Assembly: GCA_021234155.1 (NCBI GenBank)
Contig: JAJEKV010000057.1
Location: forward strand, 2,141,821 to 2,205,820
DNA: 64,000 nt
Direction: 5' to 3'
Source of the DNA: Isoetes taiwanensis
Taxonomy: Eukaryota > Streptophyta > Lycopodiopsida > Isoetales > Isoetaceae
The notes under the pieces were generated by a model, which was not told the origin of the DNA, did not search any database, and was given only the letters and a program-made list of their open reading frames with translations. Below are positions 1 to 12,206 of this stretch, one piece after another (position 1 is the stretch's first letter; each line of letters begins with the position of its first letter). A program made the position numbers and the translations under genes.

Positions 1-3000
1 AAGTTAGGATTGATGGCAACATCCATATGTTATTCGATGGGGAAGAATTACCTTCACAAGTACATGTATCCAATCTTCAACATGTTTTTTGCACACAATG
101 TTAAAAAAGATAATGAAGGCGGATATGAGGCACAAACACAAGCTAATGGAGCTCCTTGAGTGTTCCATGATGTGCCCTAATTTCAGCTAAGTGCCATTTC
201 AAGTTGCGAGGAATTGCGAGGGTCGGTGAATGTAGATATTTGACAAAATTAGTAAGATAACGTAACGTTAGTTTTGCCATTAAGGAAGCACTCACGGCCC
301 ACGGGGCCGGGCCATGCCAATTGCCTTTGGTGAATGTGTCTCCTTTATAGATAGTCATTCTTTAAGATAAGATAGAAGTATCTTTTACTATCTATGAGTC
401 CGCCCAAGGTCTTAATAGCCTTGGTGTTGTAAAAGGAACATTTAGAAAAAAAGAGAGCACACACTTATTGTGATCGTGTAGTGTGGTGGTCGTTTTATGA
501 TAAGGTCTAGGTTAAAAAAAGTATTGTATTTTTGAACTTAGATAAAAGATGGGAGTGTGTCAACCAGCTATAATCCTAACATGCACACACTTAGCACACT
601 GAGGAGGTTGTATGAACACTAGTGGCAAACACTAATGGCAAACTGTTTTAACACTAGTGGCAAACTGCACACCATAGGATATAGTAAAGGTAACATGGAG
701 ATAATCAGTATTGGGATATAACACTTTAGCACATTGAAGAGATGAACTTATATAATTTTTCTGTAACACTAGTGGCAAACTGCACACCATAGGATATAGT
801 AAAGGTAACATGGAGATAATCTATGTTGGGGTATAGCACGGGAAGATAAGTAAGATCGAGCATGTTCCATTCATGAAAAAATTTGCAGTTATTTGCAGTT
901 GAGAAAGAGAACTCTTAAAAGGAATATGTCCTAAAAGAAAATGTAAACTAGAATGCTAGCAAATTGAATTGCTGAGATATTTGTTTTACTAAAAGTGCAC
1001 TTAAAGTTCACCAGCATTTGTCGAGGTCTATTTGAGATAATTATCATTCAGTAGCATGAGTTGTTCAAGCTGGCATTTTCATTGCAAGAACCAATAATTT
1101 GTGTGCATTTAGAACATGATTTCGAGTAAGTTATGCATTTGCATTTTCTGTCAGATTTTTCTTTCTTCTTTCGATATAGCTTCATATAGTCATTGGAACG
1201 TGGTTTCGAGTAAGTTAAGCCTTCGCATTGTGCAACACCAAGATGGCATTTTCATTGCAAGAATCCATACTTGGTGATGTGCATTTAAAACATGATTTCG
1301 AGTAAGTTATGCCTTTGCATTTTGCAGTGTCTGATGTTTATTTCTTCTTTTTGTTAATAGTTTCGAGTAACTTAAGCCTTTCCATTGTGCAACACCAACT
1401 CTCTTCTTTTCTCTAAAACTTGATACAATCCTATACAATATAATGACTTTTGATCAATCTTCAACAAACCTCTGTGGAATATAGTGAAATAGAGAAGTAA
1501 ATTGTTGAGAATCTAATGAATCTTTCCACGCAATGTTATTGGCCTTAAAAATGATGGCTTATATAATCGATCGACTATGAAAAATCATCAAAAATTTTTC
1601 TATTTGCAGGAATAGAATATTTAAGAATCTTACTCTAAGAAATTGTTGAGGTAATGTTTACACAAAGCTTAAGTAATATTTGAACAAAGTTTTAATTAAT
1701 TATGAGAGAACGTCATAGAATCCCCACACTTAATATGAAAAGTACCGCTTGCATCCTATTGCTAGACCATAAAATTGTACTTTTGGGGTTGCCCGAAGGG
1801 CAAACGCTAGGCAAGGTTGTGATATTTGTTGAAAATTGTGGTGTATGGTGCTGTCTAGCACCTTAATTCCCTAGTTTTGTTAGATCATTCTTAGGTCTTT
1901 GTTATCTCAACAAAGGCTTTGTTGATCTTTGTTTTGCTTATTTAGACTACTAAATTTGAAATGATCTGGACAATTCCCTCTTTCCTTAGGTCAAATCAGG
2001 AAGATGGTAACTTTTGCAGCCAAGAGTTGTTCGTTTACGTCATGCCACTTGGCACCATCCCATAGGATGTATGACACCCACGCCACTCTAACATTGCATT
2101 ATTGTGTGATTGTTGGGTCTTGGCCCCAACCACCTTACATTGAATGTGAATGTGGGCGGCCTCGATTTGTTCTAAGACTAGTGTGTTATTACTAAATCAA
2201 ATGTCCAGGCGTAGATGCTAGTCTTCTTAATCTTGGACTTCTCCCAGATGTTCATAAACCATAGTTGATAGATCATTGATAGTACAAACAAATGTCTAGG
2301 CATATATGCTGATCGTAATACTCTCGAAGTTTACTCCCAGGTGTTTATAAACTATAGTTGATAGACAGTTCGTTACCTTAGGACCGTTATAGTTACGGCC
2401 ACAATTCATTGGGGCTAAGAGTGTATTAAGCATGTATAATGGGACCACCGTCTTAAGATGAACATGACATGGTAGATGATGGGAGGATTGAATTGTCGGT
2501 ATATGGAAGAGCTTGAGGTATCAAAAGCATAATGGCGAAGGGAATTGGTTGAGAAGACCCAGTGGTAGAGTAATCATAAAGCAAGGATTAGAGCATTGTC
2601 AAAATTGTAAGGCATGATATTCTGGGGCCTTACAACGCATGTTAATATAGGTAGAGGATTTTATTCGCAGATGTTCGTATAGTTCATGGACACATTTATA
2701 GTACAAAATGCACCTTCCAACTACAAATAGTGTATAACTATACAGAAATGTCTATCATCGAGTGTTCCTGAGAAAGCCAAAACTAATTCACCCAGGTGTC
2801 AAGGACAAGCTTTTTGTTTGTACATTTGGTACGATTGTTGAATTTGCCTCGAATAAAATTGGATACGCATCAAGAATAAGACAATAAATGAAGTTCATAA
2901 GCAGGGAACAAAATATTTATCAGAGTTTGTTTATCAATGACGTGTGTGGATGCATATAGACTGTTTACCAAATATCTATGCTCATTGTTAGAGGAGATGC

Positions 3001-3340
3001 AATTTAATTTCGCTGAGCCAAAGACACCTCGAATAAAGCTGTACCCAATAGGATTATAGACAAAGTTTGCTTCGTTATCATAGAGTGATCAGATGAAATC
3101 TAATTGCAAGTCTCCATCTAATAAACAACGATGAGCTCGATTGAATGGCCATCAAGCAACGGGTTTAGCTTAAAACTTCATGACTTTGGATTGGATGCAT
3201 GCTACCATTCCTGTCACTCTTAATCTTGGATTTTGTTCCCAGATTTCGTAAACCATAGTTCATAGACCCATTTAAAGTACAAAAACTTGTATATATATAC
3301 ACATATATGTGTATAAATTGATTGTCTGAATGTTGTCTGC
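1..3340. other. Intergenic DNA with short direct repeats
   Basis: I see no gene here; the open frames are short and show no recognisable motif. A 56-bp segment occurs twice (651-706 and 766-821), and the flanks after each copy are also similar. From about 1120 to 1390 a motif built on TTTCGAGTAAGTTATGCC recurs four times with small changes, twice followed by a GTGCAACACCAA extension. The rest is AT-rich and unassigned. Confidence 0.6.
651..821. repeat. 56-bp direct repeat, two copies 115 bp apart
   Basis: Positions 651-706 and 766-821 are identical over 56 bp, starting ACACTAGTGGCAAACTGCAC. A shorter ACTAGTGGCAAAC echo lies at about 617-630. This looks like a local tandem duplication with a diverged spacer. 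Confidence 0.85.
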
Positions 3341-3584
3341 GGTATAAATTTATACCGAGAGAGCTGTCGCGGTATAAATTTATACCGAGAGAGCTCTCGC
3401 GGTATAATGAGGGAGCTCTCACGGTATAAATTTATACCGTGGGAGCTCTCGCAGTGAATCGAGAGAGCTCTCGCGGTATAAATTTATACCGCTCGAGTCC
3501 ATTTGCGGTATAAATTTATACCATGCGAACTCTCTGGCATGTTATATCCGCACAACACTACCTATTGTGGTATAAATTTATACC
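3341..3584. repeat. Cluster of six identical 16-bp palindromes
   Basis: The perfect palindrome GGTATAAATTTATACC occurs at 3341, 3371, 3423, 3475, 3507 and 3569 (start positions). Between several copies lies a second palindromic word, GAGAGCTCTC or a near variant, usually followed by GC. A broken copy (GGTATAATGA) sits at 3401 and GCGGTATACAT at about 3631. Spacings are 30, 52, 52, 32 and 62 bp. The 16-mer is unchanged while the spacers vary. No coding sense is visible. Confidence 0.9.
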
Positions 3585-3599
3585 ACCCAGAATTTTATT

Positions 3600-4160
3600 T
3601 TGAAGACGTTATGTCCACGCACTGTCATCGCGGTATACATAAGTCTATAGCAAGACGGATGAGCAAATGAGAGCAAGTATATAAGACGAAGAGCGAGCGT
3701 CTTCGACTCCAACTTGCGCTTCAAAGTGTAAGTTTGTTCAATGAGGCATACTTTCATGTGAAAATGTTTGCTTCAATGAGGCAATGTCAAAATGTGTTGC
3801 ATTTTTTACAGCTTTGTTCATAGTTTTGTACTGATTTTGAAAACTTTGAATAAAATACCTTTTTGGCACTTTAGTGTGCTTGCTGTTTTTTTCAATGTCT
3901 ATTTTGTTTAGTTTTTGAAAATATTACTATTTCTCAAACCAAACTAGGGGGGCCAAAAAGGGATGTCAAACAATTTTGAATGGAAGCTAAGTTCACACCC
4001 CCCCTCAAAAATGATGCCTAAAATTTTCAAATTGTCACACTTGTCACAAATATACCATGAAAAGGGACCTTTTTGGGGGGATTTTAGGGAATCTTTCAAA
4101 GATTCCTTTTGAAGTGCGTTTTGAGCAAATTAGTGCGTTTCATTTTAAACTTTGTTTAAG
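3600..4160. other. Intergenic DNA
   Basis: No gene or clear element seen. There are G- and C-runs near 3945-4085 and AT-rich sequence up to the LINE truncation point. Confidence 0.5.
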
Positions 4161-5469
4161 GCGGCTGGTGGGCTTAGAATGTTGGACTTCCGTCTGCAAA
4201 GCCAGGTCATGATTTCAAAGTTCATTTGGAGGCTCCTCCTTGATAAAGATGACTCTCCTGGCTTAAGGTTGGTGCGGCAATCACTTCTGCAGTGTCTCCC
4301 CTTTCACAAGGCAACTATCTAGTCTCCCATGGGCCTTGTTGTATCCTCTGCATCCTTATCCAAATGCTTCCCCATTCCTTAAAGGTCTGCTTGCTTCCTG
4401 GGATGCGGTTAGATCTTTATTCCATGTTAATCCCCAAGCGTGTGCTTCATTGTCAATGTCATGTTGGTGGCTTCCCCTGCAAGGTATGCATGATCAGCAG
4501 CCTTTATGTGCACTTGTTCATCCAAAGACCCAACGGCGTTGGCGGCTAGCTGGGGTTTTAACGATTGCGACTTGGTATGATTCGGTCATCTTTTGTCATG
4601 GGAGGCTTTTTCGGACGAGATTTTTGTTATCTGAGATGGGATCGGCAAAACGGGCTAGGGTGGCTAATTTTTTGCCATCCAATGTGCAAAGAACCACAGC
4701 CGATGTGCCTATTTGGATATGTGATGCACGTCTTAAGCCAGAAAAGTTTGTTTCTTCCACGTACAGGCTGCTTTTAGATTGTGAGCCTCTTCCCCCATCC
4801 CAGCACTGGCATCTTCAGGTTCCTCAACCACAGTGGAGAAGTGTTTGGATGTGGACACGGGATAAATTGCTCCACCCTAAAGTGTCAGCGTTGCGATGGC
4901 AAATTCTCCATAGATGTGTTCGAGTGAATGTCTTGGTTCACAAGATGAATCCTAGAGTCTCAGATCGTTGCCCCTCTGCGGGCCAGCGTGTTGAAACTAT
5001 TGAACACTGCTTCTTCTTGTGCGATCATCTACGGCTTGCTTGGGAGTGGTTGTTCACTCTTTTCAGTGTGTCTCTCACTAGCCAGGAGATCCTACTTGCA
5101 CTTTATCCCCCTGTTTGGCCTAGCTTGCGTAAGCGGGCATTTCATCTTGCTTCTAGTTGGATTTTGTGGTCTATCTGGCAGAGGCGACGTTTGTGGATTT
5201 TCCATGGTGCACGCATCTCTGATCAGCAGCTTCTCCATTGTGCTCAGCAGAAGATCACTAAAGCTTATCGTTGCTCATCTCTAGCTGATGATAAAAAAGA
5301 GATAATTTGGCAGACGTATTTACGGTGTTCTTCTTATGCATAGACGGGTGTTTTTGCCTAGTTGGGTAAGCCTATCCACTAGGGTTTTATTCCTGTCTGT
5401 GCATTATGTATTGTGCCTTTGTTCTTGTCAATAAAAAGAGCCTCACGTCCTTAAAAAAAAAAAAAAAAA
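4161..5469 (+). mobile_element. 5'-truncated LINE (L1-like), 3' end with poly(A)
   Basis: The segment begins abruptly in a frame reading like the end of a plant LINE reverse transcriptase region (GG-LR-LDFRLQ...SKFIWRLL). That frame stops near 4320 and the sense continues in another frame at 4336-5343. The second part contains the zinc-binding domain that follows the RT in plant L1 elements. The 3' UTR has AATAAA at about 5430 and an 18-base A tail (5452-5469). I found no target-site duplication. The element is truncated at its 5' end and frameshifted, so it is not active. Confidence 0.88.
4336..5343 (+). pseudogene. LINE zf-RVT (RT-associated zinc-binding) remnant
   Basis: This 335-residue open frame carries the C-terminal portion of a LINE ORF2. 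At about residues 165-230 it reads VWMWTRDKLLHPKVSALRWQ, then H...C...C-like spacing and EHCFFLCDHLRLAWEWL, the pattern of the zinc-binding domain found after the RT of plant L1 elements. The start Met is only the first ATG in the frame, since the sense already runs upstream in another frame. No RT catalytic motif is present, so this is a 3' fragment. Role if intact: nucleic-acid binding during target-primed reverse transcription. Confidence 0.8.
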
Positions 5470-5663
5470 TCAATTTGAACCTTATAAATATTGGCCAGTG
5501 CCTCTTATGGTTCTAACCATGTCAAAAGAATATGTTAGAAATATACTCCTAGTTCTACATTGGCCAATATTTAAGATCTCTTATAGTCAGTCAGGCAACC
5601 ACTAGTTATTTACTTCGGTGCTAATGTTGGCTCCTTTGTTTTAATCATAGCGTGGCATGATTA
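5470..5663. other. Short unassigned spacer
   Basis: This AT-rich stretch lies between the LINE poly(A) tail and the candidate TIR element. Nothing recognisable is seen. Confidence 0.5.
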
Positions 5664-6197
5664 GGGGGGTCGACCAATAGTGGACCTACAAAAATGGATC
5701 ACTTTCCCCTTTTATTGCCTGCCGTACATTTTAATGTGGATCTTAAAATAATGCAATTTGAACTTCTTATGTTTGATCTGAGCCGTCTATTTTTAGGGAT
5801 GGTATCTGAGCCGTAGATTTAATAAAGGAACATGAACCCTAGCCCATTCTTCTGCGGCTGTTCAATCTTGCGGCATTCTCCGGCACCAGGGAAGGAAGGG
5901 AAGGACAGCAGAAGGCAGAGGATTCATGGCTAAGTTTGGCACCAATCAAGGATGATTCGGAGATAATCTACAGGGAAGGTTGCGTTTTTTTCTAGTTAAT
6001 CAAAGTTTCACAAAATCTTTTGTTTTATACAGATGCAGGAAGCAGCTTTGTTTGAGGTCGGAATGCTAGATTCAAGCATTTGACGGAAAAAAAAAAATGG
6101 ATTGATGCTGCCCTGCAAGCTTTCTTCTTCTGCCCGTTCACATAGACCTTTCTGACATTTTTTGTGTCAAATACATCTCTGTTGATATATCCAGATC

Positions 6198-6661
6198 AAT
6201 CAAAATATTGTGCTCAATATGTAGACTCTCAGGTTTTAGGTTCCCTCTCCGATGGCTTTTTTTTTTATTCTATGCTTGCAAATTCGAAGTATTCTATGAT
6301 CATCAGCTTAAAATAGTTTTTTCTGGCATGGCTTTGGCCTTTGATTGAACAACCATTTCTAAAGGGCATTTTGCAGATTCTTTTTCCACAGCCCCTGCAG
6401 AGCAAATGGCCCATTCTATTCTCTGGAAATACATGGCTCAAAACAGGGTACTTATGCAGGAACAAAGATATGAATATGCCAGAACAGAGCTTGAAACACA
6501 GCTATGCCAGAACAGATTTCGCGACATATCTTTGTTCAAAAGAGTATTCTACTGATTAGGAAATTCTACTAATCAAAATATTGTGCTCAATATGTAGACT
6601 CTCAGGTTTTAGGTTCCCTCTCCGATGGATTTTTAAGCTTATGATCATAGAATACTTCGAA
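6198..6661. repeat. 58-bp direct repeat with linked 21-bp inverted repeat
   Basis: Positions 6198-6255 and 6571-6628 are identical over 58 bp. Shortly after the first copy lies a 21-bp segment (6283-6303, TTCGAAGTATTCTATGATCA...), and shortly after the second copy lies its exact reverse complement (6641-6661). A duplicated block with one inverted sub-segment suggests a complex rearrangement inside the candidate TIR element. Confidence 0.85.
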
Positions 6662-6868
6662 CTTGTTCTAAATTCTTGTTCTAAATCAGACTAATGTACA
6701 TGTTGCCCATTTTCAATCCTAATAGTAATTGTTTAATATAATTTGGTCTACCACACTTCTCTATTTGGATCAGGATGTCTTTCAAGCATGGTCCAGAATT
6801 GGAGTTTTCATTGATTACTGGGCATTTGAGGAGTACAAGTTTACCTCAGAATTTGACAGCTGCAACAG
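6355..6868 (+). pseudogene. Exon-like coding fragments, unrecognised
   Basis: Two stretches read like real exons. From about 6366 to 6556 a frame reads EQMAHSILWKYMAQNR and then YEYARTELETQL, ending at a TGA. At 6774-6868 a 95-bp piece starts after TTGGATCAG (acceptor-like), reads DVFQAWSRIGVFIDYW and EEYKFTSEFDSCNR, and ends at AACAG/GT (donor-like). I do not recognise the family. Because they lie between inverted termini, they could be host exons captured by a transposon, or the remains of a gene the element entered. Both statements are inference. Confidence 0.4.
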
Positions 6869-7014
6869 GTCCAATTTTTTTCCAAAAAAGTTTCCCATTT
6901 AGCTTGACATACAAACTTTGGGGCTACATATTTAGTTTTGTGATAAAAAAACTAGCATCTTCATTTTTATTCTGAAAATGGTAACTTGATCCACTATTGG
7001 TTGACCCCCCCCCC

Positions 7015-8308
7015 ATTTCGAGATAATCACTCTGATTCGCTCGAGACATTCACATAATTAGCTCGAGTTTTTACAAAACATGGCATGACACGAGACAGCG
7101 GGTTGACCCCCCCCTAGTTGGACATTAATGCAATGACGTTTTCACATGTTTTCATTGTGCATGTGTACCGTGATTAGCTCGAGCTAATCACACATTTCAC
7201 GTGTGTAAGCATGTGTGAACATTAATTATGTTCGCATGTGCGATGTGATTAGCTCAAGATAATCATACAGTATAATCGTTTGGGCGAAATTACTGTGTTA
7301 TCACGCCATTTTTATAGGTCATAAAAACTTCCCCGCCATTGGAGGAGTGGCGCCGCTGACTCCTCTGTGCACAGGGAAGGACGAAAAACTCGAGTTGCTT
7401 AGATAAGTCTTGCCGTTTATGCTATTTTGATTCATCCAGTTTCAAGAATATAAATGGCAGATTCAAATGAATGGCAGTTTCAGGCATATGAATTGCAGAC
7501 TCAAATGAATGGCGGTTTCAGGCATATGAATGGCAGATAAAAGAGCCGGAACAGGGATTATGGCAAAAAAATCGTCCATGATCTTCACGTGGCCAAAATG
7601 TAGACAATTTCTTTCAGTTTTGCTGCCATATTTGCAAATATAAGATGCAGGAAGGATCCCAACAGCGTTTTTTGCTCAAATATGGCAGGCAGGATCACAG
7701 AAACAATTTTTTTTTATTTGGGCATTTCTCTTGAATCACATGGGTTTTTTTATCTCGATTTTTATTGTCTCGTTTTATTGCTTGGTGTGAGGCCACCTCT
7801 GATATCGCTAAAGCGTATTATGGTTTCTCAGCCCTTGGATCGTGACACATTTCATAGCATATTCCCCCTCCACAGATTTTGCTCGCCCATCTGAAGTCTT
7901 TCTCGGGTCAAACTGGCCCCTATTGACCCGATTTGAAATTGGGCAGTAGGAAACCATCAACCATTGGTTAAAATAGTATTTTGGCATTTGTGTACAGTAT
8001 AATGTTTGCCCAATCATACGATACAGTGTCACAGTAATACAACCCAATACTTTAGAACTCAAACATATGAACATGATTCCACCATCACATGAGCCTAGGG
8101 AATCAAACCCCAGTTCCAATCCAATGCTCAAGGCTTACCTATGGGAGCCACAAGATAAATATTGATATAATCAACAACATTATATATGCACTATCAGAAT
8201 AATTTGCAGTTATTAGCGCATGAAGCATAAAAATCAACAAAAAAAACTACTTCCTATTTCTGAACGATGAAGTTGAGGTAAAGGATATGGGCTCCAATAG
8301 CTGCAGAC
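7015..8308. other. Intergenic DNA with palindromes and short duplications
   Basis: No gene is seen. The region holds a 20-bp palindrome (7171-7190), variants of GATTAGCTCGAG at about 7035, 7058 and 7241, and a near-tandem duplication around 7455-7540 (words ATGGCAGATTCAAATGAATGG and TTTCAGGCATATGAAT). The end of the region, up to 8308, is the left flank of the Copia insertion. Confidence 0.55.
7171..7190. repeat. 20-bp perfect palindrome
   Basis: TGATTAGCTCGAGCTAATCA is a perfect palindrome. A close relative, TGATTAGCTTTAGCTAATCA, lies at 14027-14046; both are followed by CACAT and a run of TGTG/GCATGTG words. This suggests one dispersed repeat family. Confidence 0.8.
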
Positions 8309-8846
8309 TGCTGGAAATTGGCATCCAGCATTCAAGAAAATGTTAATTTTGGTAGTTGAAGTTTCGATGACGTGGCAAGAAAAGGAAAAAAGAAGAAAAA
8401 ATAAAAAAGAGCATGTCGGTGATCTGCGTAGAAGAAAAAGGGAGGTCGTAAGGAATTAGGTGCGACAGAGGTTTTGGATTCGGTTGGAGGAAGCCGTCGT
8501 GAGCAAAACCAGCAGGAGGCAGAAGATTTTTGGCTATTAGTCAGGTAAATCCGGCAGGGGGCGATTCCGCGGTGTGGACGGTTGGTTGGGAGCTTGGGCA
8601 AGAGCTTGGGCAGATTCTTTGCGGAAGATCCCGGCAGACTGTAGAAATCCGCCAGATTGTGAGCATTTGGCAAGGTTGTCGTGGGTGATTCACCGACCAC
8701 TGCTGGTAGTATTTTTGGCGATTGAAGCATAGTAATTTGCTGCATAGAGTGTTGAAGGGGAGAGTTAAACCAATTTACAAACAATTGGCGTAGGCGTGGC
8801 GGTGTATTGGTTTTTTCTGGGTTCAAATCGTGCACAAATTCTAACA
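8309..8846 (+). repeat. Copia 5' LTR
   Basis: This 538-bp LTR starts TGCTGGAAATTGGCATCCAG and ends ATTCTAACA. It matches the 3' LTR throughout, with scattered small indels and swaps, many at CAG/CTG sites. Confidence 0.95.
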
Positions 8847-8862
8847 AATGGTATCGAGAGCG
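8847..8862 (+). promoter_or_regulatory. Primer-binding site, initiator Met tRNA type
   Basis: TGGTATCGAGAGCG follows the 5' LTR directly. It resembles the TGGTATCAGAGC complement of plant initiator Met tRNA used by most plant LTR elements. Confidence 0.8.
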
Positions 8863-11800
8863 AAGTTTGTTACAATTTGTGGCCATGGAAAGGGATTTTG
8901 CAACAAAGTACCTTTAACTATTGATTCCGGGGCGAAAAGGACCTGTTATTGCATCGAGAAGTTGATAAAAAAATTAAAGGAATCTGAGACCCCTTTTGTA
9001 CAAATGGGAAATGGTAATTTACACGGTTAAAGGTTGCGGAAAGTTGGAGTTCTTTCACAATGGTGAAGAAAAAGTGAGTTTGGAAAACGTGTTGTATACT
9101 CCCGGTATGTTGTTCAATTTAATTTCAAGCTTGAGACTTGGTAGATGCAGGGTACAAAGTAAATTTTGATGCATCTTGTTGTGAAATGGTGGGTAATGGT
9201 AGAAATATATATGCTAGGAGAAGGGGTAAACTATATTGCTTGGATGCTTTTCCTTGTATTGGGAGTATTAACTCTTTAGAATTATGGCATCTAAGGTGTG
9301 CTCATGTAAGTGACGGAACTATAAAAATTATGAGCAAACATGAATTGGTAGAGGGTTTGCCTACCAACATAGATGGAGGTGAACATAAAATATGCCATGG
9401 GTGTATGCTTGGGAAGCGGACTAGAAACATTTTTAGGTCTCGCATTTCTAAAACGCTAGGAATTTTGAACTTGGTGCATAGTGACTTGTGTGGTCCAATG
9501 CGTGTTCAAAGTATGAGTGGCAAAACATACTTTATGACGTTTATAGATGATTTTTCTCGGAGGGCAAAATGTTATTTTTGAAATCAAAGGATCAAGCATT
9601 CCAGGCATTCCAATTGTATCTAGCGTAGTTTGAACGAGACGTCTAGGAAGTTGAAACGCTTGCGTTGATTCGTGGGGAGAATATATGTCAGGGCATTCAT
9701 GCGGTTTTGTCGTGAAAAGGGGATCCGACGTCAATTTACTTGGGGCATACCCCACAATGTAACGGTATTGCCGAGAGAAAGAACGTAACTCTTATGGATG
9801 CAAAGAAGATCTATGTTAAAACATGCGGGGTTACCCAACTATTTATGGGGTATAAAGACAGTCGCATGCTACATCCGAACAAGTTACCATCATCTGGTAT
9901 TGAAGGGAGAATTCCTGAGGAGGTGTGGTCTGGACAAAAACAGTCTGTGGAAAGATTGCGAGCATATGGTTGTTTAGCATATATGCATGTACCTGAGGAA
10001 TTGCGGTCCAAGTTAGACGATCGAAGCATAGAAACTTATCTTGTTGGTTATGAAGAGCAGGGATACAGATTGTATGATCCCAAAACTAGGAAAATCTATG
10101 TAAGTCGAGGAGCGTGGTGTTTGATGAAACTAAGTTTTATAAAGATAGAGTTGTGACACAAAGTTTGACACAAAAAAGAGAAGAAAGTCAACCTTGGGCT
10201 CCAGTTGGTTGGTTTGATGATGATGCCGATGACATAGACAGGGAAGAACAGCAAGCAGAAGTTGTACAGGCTCAAGAGGTAGAAGATAATGATATAGAGG
10301 AGCAACCGGAAGGTGAAGTAGCAGAGCTAGAAGATCGGAGTATGGAGATAAGCTTGGAAGAGAAAACTGAAGAGCAAGTAGGGGGATTAGAACCTGTAAG
10401 TGCAGAAGAGCCGCCCATGGAAGAAACTCGTTTGCATAGAAGTGATGCAGAAAGATTGAAGCAGGAAGTATCTTTTGATACATCGTTATATGGGAGAAAT
10501 GAGCATGGTAGAAGTACTCGGGAGCGAAGACCACCATCAAGATTTAAAGAGTATGAATTAGGAAGCACACGGGAGCAACGGCCACCTTCCGTGTCAAATA
10601 TCATGGAGCCTAAAACATATGACGAAGCTGTCAATTCACTAGATGCAGATAAGTGGAGGAATGCTATGTGTGAAGAGCTCGAGTCATTCAGACATACAGG
10701 TACCTATGATCTTGCACCTCGACCGAAAGAGAAAAATGTGGTCGGGTGTAAGTGGATTTTTAAAATAAAGAAAGGACCGGACGGGAAAATTGAAAGGTAC
10801 AAAGCAAGACTTGTGGCTCGTGGTTTTACGCAGAAGTATGGTAAAGATTATCATGATACATTTTCTCCTATTGTCAAGCTAACAAGTTTGCGAGCTTTAA
10901 TTGCTTTAGCAGTGGAGCATGATTTGGAGCTTGATCATATGGATGTAAAGACTGCATTCCTGAATGGAGATTTGGACGAAGAGATCTATATGGAGCAAAC
11001 CCGGTTGGCTTTGAAGTGCAAGGTGACAAAGTCACAGCAAACTAAAAAAGGCGGTATATGGGCTTAAAAAGCGGTGGCTAGACAATGGTATGTATGCATG
11101 AATGGGTTTCTATTATCTCAAGGATTAGAGAAATTAGAAAGTGAGGGTAATTTGTACATAAAGAAAGTGAATGGTAAAGTGCATTCTGACTTTTATATGT
11201 TGATGATTGCGTTATGAGCGCAAGTGATCAAAGTATTTTAAATGATTGCAAAGATATTTTGAAAAATAGATTTCAAATGAGTGACCTCGGTGGCTTGAGG
11301 AAACTTTTGGGTATGGAGGTTTATAGAGATAGACAAGCTGGGGTGTTGATTTTAACAGTGCATGGGGCATTAGAAAGATACTGGATGATTTCTTTATGAC
11401 AGAATGTAAGCCAGTACCAACTCCTTTGGTAGTTAATAAGAGGATATGTGGAAATATGTCTCCTGTGACTGTAGAAGACAACAGAAAAATGCAAAGAATT
11501 CCATACAGAGAACTTATCGGGAGTTTGTTATATGTGGCAAATGCCACTAGACCAGACATTGCATTTGCAGTAAGTTTATTGAGTAGATATTTGAATAATC
11601 CAGGCTGGGAACATTGGATTGCGGCTAAACGTGTTCTTAGATATCTGAAGGGTACATTGCAGCTTGGAATCTGTTATATTAGAAGTCATGACAAAAATCC
11701 ACGAGGTGGTCGGGCTATGCGTAATGCTTGGCTATCTGGATCTGATTGGGTTTGGAGACTTAGACGAACGCAAATCCACAACAGGGTATCTGTGTAAACT

Positions 11801-12188
11801 CAATGGAACAGTTATCTCATGGTGTAGCAAGAAACAGAACTGTGTAGCGATGTCTAGTGCGTAGTCCGGAATATATCGCATCTCGGCAAGCAGAGAAATC
11901 GTTTGGCTGAGGCGACTATTAAGTGAATTAGGAGAAAAACAAGCATGCCCGACGAAATTATATTGTGATAATAGGAGTTGTATTGCCATTGCCAAAACTC
12001 CTGTCTTACACTCAAGGACAAAGCATATTGATCTTCATTATCATTACATCAGAGAAATAGTTGCCAGAGGTGAGATTGATTTGCAATATATATCCACAGG
12101 TAAACAACAAGCAGATATCCTGACAAAAGCATTGAATGAAGCCAAACATGTACAGTTTAGGGAAGACATTGGCATTACAGGAAGATGA
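8848..12188 (+). pseudogene. pol: Copia pol (protease-integrase-RT-RNase H), broken
   Basis: An aspartic protease signature (TIDSGA, about 8917) comes first, then the NLISS region near 9120. The pre-integrase HHCC zinc domain (WHLRCAH ... CHGCMLGK) spans about 9285-9420 and the integrase core (LVHSDLCGP) starts near 9470. The second integrase Asp region near 9670 is deleted or scrambled; the GIAERKN segment is at about 9765. The RT begins near 10610 (WRNAMCEELESF, VGCKWIFKIK, HMDVKTAFLNG). It shifts frame after about 11000, and the YVDD motif is intact at 11196-11207 in another frame. RNase H (KSTTGYLCKL ... KHIDLHYHYI) runs to the stop at 12186-12188. At least five frame breaks are visible, so no full polyprotein can be made. 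Confidence 0.92.
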
Positions 12189-12195
12189 ATGCTGG

Positions 12196-12206
12196 CTGAG
12201 GGGGAG
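12196..12206 (+). promoter_or_regulatory. Polypurine tract of Copia element
   Basis: GAGGGGGAG lies directly before the TG of the 3' LTR at 12207, the expected place for plus-strand priming. Confidence 0.85.

Larger units (their letters stand above)
5664..7014. mobile_element. Candidate non-autonomous TIR element
   Basis: The left end (5664-5687, GGGGGGTCGACCAATAGTGG) is matched in inverted form at the right end (about 6988-7014, CCACTATTGGTTGACCCCCC), over about 20 bp with one mismatch. The interior (1.35 kb) has no transposase. It holds exon-like coding fragments and a 58-bp direct repeat. A further end-like motif, GGTTGACCCCCCC, lies at 7091-7105. No clear target duplication was found, so the element call rests on the inverted ends alone. 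Confidence 0.5.

Noticed and set aside
3341-3584. Palindrome cluster as a CRISPR array
   Set aside because: Spacings vary from 30 to 62 bp, spacers are partly repeated palindromes, there is no cas gene, and the setting is a plant nuclear genome.
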